Assembly: GCF_043195105.1 (NCBI RefSeq)
Contig: NZ_JBAFWO010000010.1
DNA: 64,000 nucleotides
Strand: one strand, 5' to 3'
From: NCEH01 sp002257205
Lineage (GTDB): Bacteria > Pseudomonadota > Alphaproteobacteria > Rhizobiales > Xanthobacteraceae
Part shown: positions 58,337-64,000 of the stretch, piece after piece
How positions within the stretch are numbered: the first letter of the stretch is position 1
How the letters are laid out: each line of letters begins with the position of its first letter
Translations under genes and position numbers: made by a program
The notes under the pieces: generated by a model
The model's database searches: none
Told to the model about the DNA's origin: nothing
The model's input: the letters and a program-made list of their open reading frames with translations, nothing else

Positions 58337-59866
58337 TCAGGCGACGTTGCTGCGGTAAATGTCCTTGTACGTGTCTCTCAGCACGTTCTTCTGCACCTTG
58401 CCCATGGTGTTGCGGGGCAGATCATCGACGAAGATGATGCGCTTGGGCAGCTTGAACTTCGCGAGCCGGTCTTCCAGCGCGGCGTGGATATCGGCCTCGC
58501 TCACCTTGGCGTCGGCGGCGCGCACCACCACCGCCGTCACGCCCTCGCCGAAATCCTTGTGGGGCACGCCGATGACCGCGCTTTCCACCACCCCCGGCAA
58601 AGCGTCGATCTCGCCTTCCACTTCCTTGGGATAGACGTTGAAGCCGCCGGTGATCACCAGATCCTTGCCGCGCCCGACGATGTGCACATAGCCGCGCTCG
58701 TCGATCTTGCCGAGGTCGCCGGTGATGAAGAATCCATCGTGGAATTCGCTGGCGGTCTTCTCCGGCAGCTTCCAATAGCCCTTGAACACGTTCGGCCCCT
58801 TCACCTCGATGGCGCCGATCTCGTCCGCCGCCAGCACCTTGCCGCTCTCCGGATCGGCGATGCGGATCTCGACGCCGGGCAGGGGGAAGCCGACCGTGCC
58901 GGCGCGCCGTTCACCGTCATAGGGATTGGAGGTGTTCATGCCGGTCTCGGTCATGCCGTAGCGCTCCAGGATCGCCTGTCCGGTGCGCTCGGCGAACGCG
59001 CGATGGGTCTCGGCGAGCAGCGGGGCGGAGCCGGAGACGAACAGGCGCATGTGGGCGGTGGCCTCCCGGGTGAGGCCCTCCTGGTCCAGCAGGCGGGTGT
59101 AGAAGGTGGGGACGCCCATCAGGCTGGTGGCCTGCGGCATCAGGCGCAGGGTCTGCGCGGCATCGAACTTCGGGCAGAAGATCATGCGCGCGCCGGCCAA
59201 AAGGATGATGTTGCTCGCCACGAACAGGCCGTGGGTGTGGAACAGCGGCAGCGCGTGGATCAGCACGTCATCGGCGGTGAAGCGCCAAGTATCGCGCAAA
59301 GTGACGGCGTTGGAGAGCAGATTGTCATGGCTCAGCATGGCGCCCTTGGCGCGCCCTGTGGTGCCGGAGGTGTAGAGGATGCCGGCAAGATCCTCCGGCC
59401 CGCGCGCCACATCCTCGAACGTGTCGGGATAGTCCTGCGCCTTTACGGTCAGCGAGCCGATGCCGTCCGCGCCGAGCGTCTCCACCTGCGGCACGCCGAG
59501 GGAGGTGGCGAGCGCGCGCACGTCGGCTTCGATCTCCGGCCGGCAGACCAGGACGGTCGGTTCGGCGTCGGAGAGGAAATAGGAGAGTTCCGCCAGCGTA
59601 TAGGCGGTGTTGAGCGGCAGATAGACCGCGCCGGCGCGCACGGCGGCGAGATAGAGCGCCAGCGCCGGCCAGGATTTTTCCACCTGCACCGCCACCCGGT
59701 CGCCCGGCTTCACGCCGAGTGCGACCAGAAGGTTCGCCATGCGGGCGGAGAGGGCGAGCGCGTCGGCATAGGTTTCCACCGCGCCGTCGGGATGCAGCAC
59801 GAGCGGCTGTTCCAGGGCCGGCATGGCGGCCCGCATGGCGGAGAAGAGATGGTTGGTCTTGGTCAT
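58337..59866 (-). CDS. matB: Malonyl-CoA synthetase
   Basis: This 509-residue adenylate-forming ligase activates malonate to malonyl-CoA. The ATP-binding P-loop is YTSGTTGRAKGAMLSH near residue 167. The acyl-site block ERYGMTETGMNTSNPYDGERR is the pattern of MatB enzymes. The hinge region is GDLGKIDERGYVHIVGRGKD, with the catalytic Lys in RNTMGKVQKN. Its start overlaps the matA stop by four bases. Product and neighbour enzyme fit: MatA then decarboxylates malonyl-CoA to acetyl-CoA. Confidence 0.92.
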   Translation of the reverse strand: MTKTNHLFSAMRAAMPALEQPLVLHPDGAVETYADALALSARMANLLVALGVKPGDRVAVQVEKSWPALALYLAAVRAGAVYLPLNTAYTLAELSYFLSDAEPTVLVCRPEIEADVRALATSLGVPQVETLGADGIGSLTVKAQDYPDTFEDVARGPEDLAGILYTSGTTGRAKGAMLSHDNLLSNAVTLRDTWRFTADDVLIHALPLFHTHGLFVASNIILLAGARMIFCPKFDAAQTLRLMPQATSLMGVPTFYTRLLDQEGLTREATAHMRLFVSGSAPLLAETHRAFAERTGQAILERYGMTETGMNTSNPYDGERRAGTVGFPLPGVEIRIADPESGKVLAADEIGAIEVKGPNVFKGYWKLPEKTASEFHDGFFITGDLGKIDERGYVHIVGRGKDLVITGGFNVYPKEVEGEIDALPGVVESAVIGVPHKDFGEGVTAVVVRAADAKVSEADIHAALEDRLAKFKLPKRIIFVDDLPRNTMGKVQKNVLRDTYKDIYRSNVA

Positions 59867-61251
59867 TGCACCGGCACCAGGGAGCGCGAGGCGGTTTCGC
59901 CCCGCAGGAGTTTCTTCACGGCGGGGCTCGCCACCACCTCGCCCTTGCCGGCGAAGGCTTCGTGGTTCTTCTCGATGTCGCCCAGCACGTAGCGATAATT
60001 CACCATCAGCCCGGCGGCCTGGGCAACGCCCTTGGGCGAGAGGTCGCCCATGGCGTTGATGCGCTCCAGCCGCGCGCCATTGCCGAGATGGAAGCGCGCC
60101 ACCGGGTCCACCGGGCGGCCCTTGGCGGTCTTGGCCATCAGGAAATATTGCGCCGCCATGGCGCAGATCACCGGCGTCAGCTCGGCGCGGGCCTCCTCGC
60201 GCTCCTGCCAGTCCGGCGTTTCCAGCAATTTGAGCGTGGCGCGATCGGCGGGCGTGAGGAGCGGGTTGTCCTCTTTGCGCAGCTCGCCGTCGAGCCAGGC
60301 GCGGAAGGTGGGGGTGGGCGAGAGCGTGACGAAGGTGGTGAGCGATGGCATCTCGCGCGAAATCTCTTCCACCACCTGCTTGATCAGGAAATTGCCGAAG
60401 CTGACCCCGGCAAGGCCGCGCTGGCAGTTGGAGATGGAATAGAACACCGCCGTGGTTGCGGTCGCGGGATCGAGCGGCGGGCCGCGCTCCGGATCCAGGA
60501 TCGGCGCGATGGCGGCGGCCGGCTCCTTCATCAGCGCGATTTCCACGAAGATCAGCGGCTCGTCCACCATGGCCGGGTGGAAGAAGGCGTAGCAGCGCCG
60601 GTCCGGGGCATCGACGCGGGCGCGCAGGTCGTTCCAGTCCTTGATCTCGTGCACCGCCTCATAGCGGATGATCTTTTCCAGCACATTGGCGGGCGTGGAC
60701 CAGTCGATACGGCGCAGCACCAGGAACCCCCGATTGAACCAGGAGGAGAAGAGGTGGCCGAAATCCCGGTCCACCGGCGCGAGGTCCCGGCGGTGGACCA
60801 TGGCGTCCATCAGATGCTCGCGCATGCGCACGAGGCTCGCCGTGGCGCCGGCGGCCATGTTGAAGCGGCGGAACAATTCCTGCCGGCGCGGCTCGCTGGC
60901 GCGGTGGATGGCGGCGATCGCGGCCTCGGCCGCATCGGTATTCTCGCCGGCATCCCCATAGGCGGCGATGGCTTGATCGAGCTTTGCCTTGTCCGGGCCG
61001 AAGGTGGTCAGGAGCGCCTCGAACAAGGCGATGCGCTCGCCGCTCTTCATGCGGGAATAGCGGTCGAGGATATCGGTGGCCAGCGCCACGCCGGAGGCTT
61101 CGCCGCGGCCGGAGAGCAGATCCTCGCAGCGGTCGATCAGGGTCGCGGCGCGGGTGGCGCCGCTGGTGCGGGCGGACCGGTCCAGCAGCGCGCGGCCGCG
61201 TTCCGCGATGGTCGTGAGGAGGTCGCCGAAGAACGAGGTGTTGGAACTCAT
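59863..61251 (-). CDS. matA: Malonyl-CoA decarboxylase
   Basis: This 462-residue GNAT-fold enzyme converts malonyl-CoA to acetyl-CoA and CO2. Family blocks are RFNMAAGATASLVRMREHL, YEAVHEIKDWNDLRARVD, RRCYAFFHPAMVDEPLIFVEIAL, AVFYSISNCQRGLAGVSFGNFLIK and the catalytic region TFVTLSPTPTFRAWL. The C-terminal part has DPVARFHLGNGARLERIN. The ATG at 61251 gives the usual length; upstream codons are Arg/Pro-rich and not family-like. It is the first gene of the matA-matB-matPQM series, facing away from matR. Confidence 0.92.
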   Translation of the reverse strand: MSSNTSFFGDLLTTIAERGRALLDRSARTSGATRAATLIDRCEDLLSGRGEASGVALATDILDRYSRMKSGERIALFEALLTTFGPDKAKLDQAIAAYGDAGENTDAAEAAIAAIHRASEPRRQELFRRFNMAAGATASLVRMREHLMDAMVHRRDLAPVDRDFGHLFSSWFNRGFLVLRRIDWSTPANVLEKIIRYEAVHEIKDWNDLRARVDAPDRRCYAFFHPAMVDEPLIFVEIALMKEPAAAIAPILDPERGPPLDPATATTAVFYSISNCQRGLAGVSFGNFLIKQVVEEISREMPSLTTFVTLSPTPTFRAWLDGELRKEDNPLLTPADRATLKLLETPDWQEREEARAELTPVICAMAAQYFLMAKTAKGRPVDPVARFHLGNGARLERINAMGDLSPKGVAQAAGLMVNYRYVLGDIEKNHEAFAGKGEVVASPAVKKLLRGETASRSLVPVQ

Positions 61252-61516
61252 GGCCGCCTTCCCGCAATGCAAGATCGCCGCCCATGACACAGGGCGCCGC
61301 CGCTTCTGGCAAGGGGGCATGCGCGGCGCGGGGCGATGCCTGACGTCGCGAAAACCCTTCGCCGCCCTTGCGCGACCCCGTGCCAAGCCCCGTGCGCCGC
61401 TGCCGGCCCGTCGGGTCCCTGGTGCGGAACGCGCAGTCGCGCTTGGGAGCGCGGAAAACGCAGGCACGCATGGGCCGGGGGCGTGGGCATCGGCGACCTT
61501 CCTGAATGGCGGGGTC
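61252..61516. other. Leader region of matA
   Basis: About 265 bp lie between the matA start and its likely promoter. It is GC-rich with no clear hairpin, gene or second operator. Confidence 0.45.
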
Positions 61517-61545
61517 ATGAAAACCCGTCCTGCATTTCCTGTCAA
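61517..61545 (-). promoter_or_regulatory. Candidate promoter of matAB(PQM)
   Basis: On the minus strand a perfect TTGACA, a 17-base spacer and TTTCAT form a promoter directed towards matA. Its -35 ends 2 bp from the MatR operator candidate, as expected for a repressed promoter. Confidence 0.6.
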
Positions 61546-61547
61546 TG

Positions 61548-61563
61548 ATCTTGTATGCAAGAT
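61548..61563. promoter_or_regulatory. Operator candidate for MatR
   Basis: ATCTTG-TATG-CAAGAT is a perfect 6-bp inverted repeat with a 4-base centre. GntR/FadR regulators bind such sites, and I recall a TCTTGTA-type operator for MatR in Rhizobium leguminosarum. It lies exactly between the -35 boxes of the two divergent promoters. Confidence 0.75.
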
Positions 61564-61593
61564 TTGACTGGCTGCATTCTTATCGCCTGCTAA
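61564..61593 (+). promoter_or_regulatory. Candidate promoter of matR
   Basis: TTGACT begins immediately after the operator, with a -10-like TGCTAA 18 bases later, about 30 bp before the GTG start of matR. The -10 is weak. Its position would allow autoregulation by MatR. Confidence 0.45.
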
Positions 61594-61622
61594 ACTCCTT
61601 TCACCATTTCGGGAGGCCGATC

Positions 61623-62297
61623 GTGCGGGGCGAGGCGACACCACGTTTGCGGGAAGCGCTGGAGGACGACATCGTCGCCGGCCGGCTGCGGCCGGGCCAG
61701 CGGCTGGACGAGGTGGGCCTCGCCGAGCGCTTCAACGTTTCGCGCACGCCGATCCGCGAGGCGCTGATCCAGCTCGCCTCCTCGGGGCTAGTGGAGATCC
61801 GCCCCCGGCGCGGCGCCTTCGTGTTGCTGCTCGGGCCGCGCGAGTTGATCGAATCCTTCGAGCTGATGGCGGAGATCGAGGCCGCCTGCGCGCGCCTCGC
61901 CGCCCGGCGCATGGGGGACGAGGATCGCGCCGCCCTGGAGCGCGCCCATCACGCCTGCGAAGATGCGGTGCGCGCCGGCGATCCGGAAGCTTATTATCCC
62001 ACCAATGCGGCCTTTCACGCGGCCATTTACGCCGCCACCGGCAATCGCGTGCTGGCGGCGGAGGCGCTGCGCCTGCAACGGCGGCTCCAGCCCTATCGGC
62101 GCCTGCAATTGCGCGTGCCGCGCCGCATGGACGCCTCGTTCGCCGAGCACGAGGCGATCCTCGCGGCGCTGCTGTCGGGCGATGGAGAGGCCGCCGCCGA
62201 GGCGCTGCACGCCCATGTGCTGGTGCAGGGCGAGCGCTTCATGTCGCTGATCACCGCCTTGCAGGACGAGGCGGAGGTGGTGGCGCGGGCGGGGTGA
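61623..62297 (+). CDS. matR: GntR/FadR-type regulator of the malonate genes
   Basis: This 224-residue transcription factor has an N-terminal winged helix (LAERFNVSRTPIREALIQLASSGLVEIRPRRGAF region) and a C-terminal FCD ligand domain with the metal-site histidines in NAAFHAAIY, EHEAIL and LHAHV. I chose the GTG at 61623, with GGGAGG six bases upstream. An upstream ATG at 61545 would run translation through the operator and adds non-family residues. It is divergent from matA with an operator between them. Malonate or malonyl-CoA is the likely inducer, by analogy with Rhizobium MatR. Confidence 0.88.
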   Translation: MRGEATPRLREALEDDIVAGRLRPGQRLDEVGLAERFNVSRTPIREALIQLASSGLVEIRPRRGAFVLLLGPRELIESFELMAEIEAACARLAARRMGDEDRAALERAHHACEDAVRAGDPEAYYPTNAAFHAAIYAATGNRVLAAEALRLQRRLQPYRRLQLRVPRRMDASFAEHEAILAALLSGDGEAAAEALHAHVLVQGERFMSLITALQDEAEVVARAG

Positions 62298-62349
62298 GCG
62301 TTTGCGGGGGAGGGGGCTTGCGATTCTGTCCGGCGAGGTCGGGCGCGCG

Positions 62350-62470
62350 CCCCTCACCCCAGCCCTCTCCCCGGCGGGGAGAGGGAGCCTATGGCTCCGG
62401 CGGGGAACGCGGGCCTACGGTTTCGGCGGTTCCCCCTCTCCCCATTGGGGAGAGGGTCGGGGTGAGGGGG
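62350..62470. repeat. Inverted-repeat element of the CCCTCACCCC...GGGGTGAGGGG type
   Basis: The ends CCCCTCACCCC and GGGGTGAGGGGG are inverted copies. Inside, CTCTCCCC and GGGGAGAGGG occur as two further paired sets (GGCGGGGAGAGGG and CCCCATTGGGGAGAGGG). I recall this as a common dispersed intergenic repeat in alphaproteobacteria. It lies between the 3' ends of convergent matR and mntH and may act as a terminator. Confidence 0.8.
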
Positions 62471-62486
62471 CCGCCCCGCGATTCCC

Positions 62487-63827
62487 TCACGCGCCGGTGA
62501 AGAAATCCACCAGCAGCTTGATGTTGAGCGAGATCACCAACAGGCCCGCCGCTGCCGCCAGGAAGGTCTGCCAGCGCGGCGCCACGAACACGCCCATCTT
62601 GCGCTTGTCGCTGGTGAACATGACCAGCGGCACGATGGCGAACGGCAATTGCAGCGACAGCACCACCTGGCTCAGGATCAGCAGGGAGGACGCCCCGCTC
62701 TCCCCATAGGCGATGGTGACCGCCGCCGCCGGCACGATGGCGATGCTGCGTGTGATGAGACGCCGCAGCCAGGGTTGCAGGCGGATGTGCAGGAACCCTT
62801 CCATCACCGCCTGCCCGGCGATGGTGGCGGTGACGGTGGAATTCAGCCCGCAGCACAAAAGCGCCACCGCGAACAGGGTGGGGGCGAGCGCGCTGCCCAG
62901 CAGCGGGTTCAGCAATTCGTGCGCCTTGCCGAGGTCCGCCACTTCCCCGCCCTTGCCGTGGAAGGCTGCCGCCGCGAGGATCAGGATCGAGGCATTGATG
63001 GTGAGCGCGAACATCAGGGCGAAGGTGGAATCCCAGGTCGCATAGCGGATCGCCTGGCGGATGCCGCTTTCCGTCCCGTCGTGCTTGCGGGTCTGCACGA
63101 TCGCCGAGTGCAGATAGAGATTATGCGGCATCACCGTCGCGCCGAGGATGCCGAGCGCGAGATAGAGCATGTCGGGATTGGTGATGATCTGCGTGGTCGG
63201 CGCAAACCCGCGGATCACATCGCCCCAATTGGGATCGGCCAAGGCGATCTGCACGCCGAAACAGGCGGCGATGATGCCGAGCAGCCCCACCACCAGCGCT
63301 TCCACGAAGCGGAAGCCGAGCTTTTGCAGCCACAGGATGAGGAACACGTCCAGCGCCGTGATGATGACGCCGATCTCCAGGGGAATGCCGAACAGCAGAT
63401 TGAGGCCGATGGCGGTGCCGATCACTTCCGCAAGGTCGGTGGCGCAGATCGCCGCTTCCGCCAGCGCCCACAGCACATAGGCGACCGGGCGGGGGAAGCT
63501 GTCGCGGCAGGCCTGGGCGAGGTCGCGCCCGCTGGCGACGCCGAGCCGCGAGCACAGCGCCTGGAGCAGGATGGCGATGAGATTGGAGAGCAGCGCCACC
63601 GTAAGCAGCGCATAGCCGAAGCGCGACCCGCCGGCGAGCGAGGTCGCCCAATTGCCCGGGTCCATATAGCCGGTGGCGACCAGATAGCCCGGCCCGAGAA
63701 AGGCGAACAGGCGGGAGAAACCCCGGCGCTTGGTGACGTCGATGGTGCCATGCACGTCCGACAAGGCGGGATCGCCCCGCTCGCGGCGCCAACCGTTCAA
63801 ACCCGCCTGCCGTGAATGATCAAGCAT
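62487..63827 (-). CDS. mntH: Nramp-family Mn(II)/divalent metal transporter
   Basis: This 446-residue proton-coupled importer has 11 helices. The metal-binding motifs are YMDPGNWAT in helix 1 and GATVMPHNLYLHS in helix 6, both intact; the ATDLAEVIG block is also typical. The ATG at 63827 was chosen over a TTG 90 bases upstream that lacks a ribosome site; both leave a hydrophilic N-terminus of about 35-65 residues. Two inverted-repeat sites 95-165 bp upstream suggest metal-dependent control by a Fur-family (Mur/Irr-like) regulator. Confidence 0.93.
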   Translation of the reverse strand: MLDHSRQAGLNGWRRERGDPALSDVHGTIDVTKRRGFSRLFAFLGPGYLVATGYMDPGNWATSLAGGSRFGYALLTVALLSNLIAILLQALCSRLGVASGRDLAQACRDSFPRPVAYVLWALAEAAICATDLAEVIGTAIGLNLLFGIPLEIGVIITALDVFLILWLQKLGFRFVEALVVGLLGIIAACFGVQIALADPNWGDVIRGFAPTTQIITNPDMLYLALGILGATVMPHNLYLHSAIVQTRKHDGTESGIRQAIRYATWDSTFALMFALTINASILILAAAAFHGKGGEVADLGKAHELLNPLLGSALAPTLFAVALLCCGLNSTVTATIAGQAVMEGFLHIRLQPWLRRLITRSIAIVPAAAVTIAYGESGASSLLILSQVVLSLQLPFAIVPLVMFTSDKRKMGVFVAPRWQTFLAAAAGLLVISLNIKLLVDFFTGA

Positions 63828-63921
63828 GATGCCACCGCGCACCGGATGAGGAAAACCGCGCGCCGCGCGGGCCGAGGGCGTTTCGTTCGATACATCGGCC
63901 CGATAGGCGTCGGACAATGCG

Positions 63922-63940
63922 ATTGCGAATGAATTGCATT
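63922..63940. promoter_or_regulatory. Candidate metal-regulator box 1 before mntH
   Basis: ATTGCGAATGAATTGCATT is an imperfect inverted repeat of the TGC-AAT...ATT-GCA kind, like Mur/Fur-type boxes of alphaproteobacteria. It lies about 95-115 bp before the mntH start. Confidence 0.5.
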
Positions 63941-63974
63941 ATCCTGACCTCCTTGTCGGTAGCTGTCAACTTTA

Positions 63975-63991
63975 TTGCGAGTAATTCGCAA
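63975..63991. promoter_or_regulatory. Candidate metal-regulator box 2 before mntH
   Basis: TTGCGA-GTAAT-TCGCAA is a perfect 6-bp inverted repeat and closely resembles box 1, which supports both being sites for one regulator. Confidence 0.5.
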
Positions 63992-64000
63992 GAACTGTCG

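Noticed and set aside
61545..61622. Upstream ATG extension of matR
   Set aside because: It would place the operator and -35 element inside the coding sequence and has no ribosome site, whereas the GTG at 61623 has GGGAGG at good spacing.

Overview
The window looks like the origin-proximal chromosome of a GC-rich alphaproteobacterium of the order Hyphomicrobiales (Rhizobiales), probably close to Xanthobacteraceae such as Xanthobacter, Azorhizobium, Ancylobacter or Starkeya. This is an inference from several things: a dnaA-dnaN-recF-gyrB group beside rpsT, both signature genes of the ethylmalonyl-CoA pathway (ecm, ccr), a cyclic beta-1,2-glucan exporter (ndvA), a matPQMAB-type malonate cluster, an AccD that has lost its zinc-ribbon cysteines, and intergenic palindromic repeats typical of the order. 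There is no phage, insertion sequence, CRISPR array, tRNA or rRNA. The window is mostly core chromosome with short accessory insertions.

Layout. 0-11 kb: a palindromic repeat, a VOC dioxygenase-like gene, a TRAP permease pair with no binding protein beside it, ethylmalonyl-CoA mutase and crotonyl-CoA carboxylase/reductase arranged divergently around a small membrane protein, a flavoprotein, a DUF924 protein and a CobW-type GTPase. 11.7-26.3 kb (all minus strand): D,D-carboxypeptidase, ndvA, gyrB, arsH, an L,D-transpeptidase lipoprotein, recF, dnaN, dnaA, a 1.15-kb non-coding region and rpsT. 26.6-40 kb (mostly plus): an unknown protein, an NDUFA9-like reductase, trpF-trpB-(secreted unknown)-trpA, a secreted Ntn-hydrolase, a DUF3311/SSS symporter pair, accD-folC, accA, a YafK-like L,D-transpeptidase and a perfect parS site. 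40-48 kb: secA and an RND efflux pair. 48-55.2 kb: a three-gene transglutaminase / DUF2126 / circularly permuted ATP-grasp / alpha-E cluster of unknown product. 55.2-62.3 kb: malonate uptake and activation (TRAP matPQM, matB, matA, divergent regulator matR). 62.3-64 kb: a repeat and an Nramp Mn transporter (mntH).

How the genes work together. Malonate would enter through MatPQM, be converted to malonyl-CoA by MatB and decarboxylated to acetyl-CoA by MatA. Acetyl-CoA units can then be assimilated through Ccr and Ecm, or re-carboxylated by acetyl-CoA carboxylase (AccA and AccD). The dnaA region and the parS site place the segment near the replication origin. The best candidate for an undescribed system is the 48.0-55.2 kb cluster, whose domains suggest ATP-dependent amide-bond formation on an unknown peptide or small molecule. 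Regulatory DNA is unusually readable here: a perfect operator between back-to-back promoters in the malonate locus, a TTGACT-17-TATAAG promoter for rpsT, clear intrinsic terminators, a 16-bp GC hairpin between matP and matQ, and paired inverted repeats upstream of mntH.
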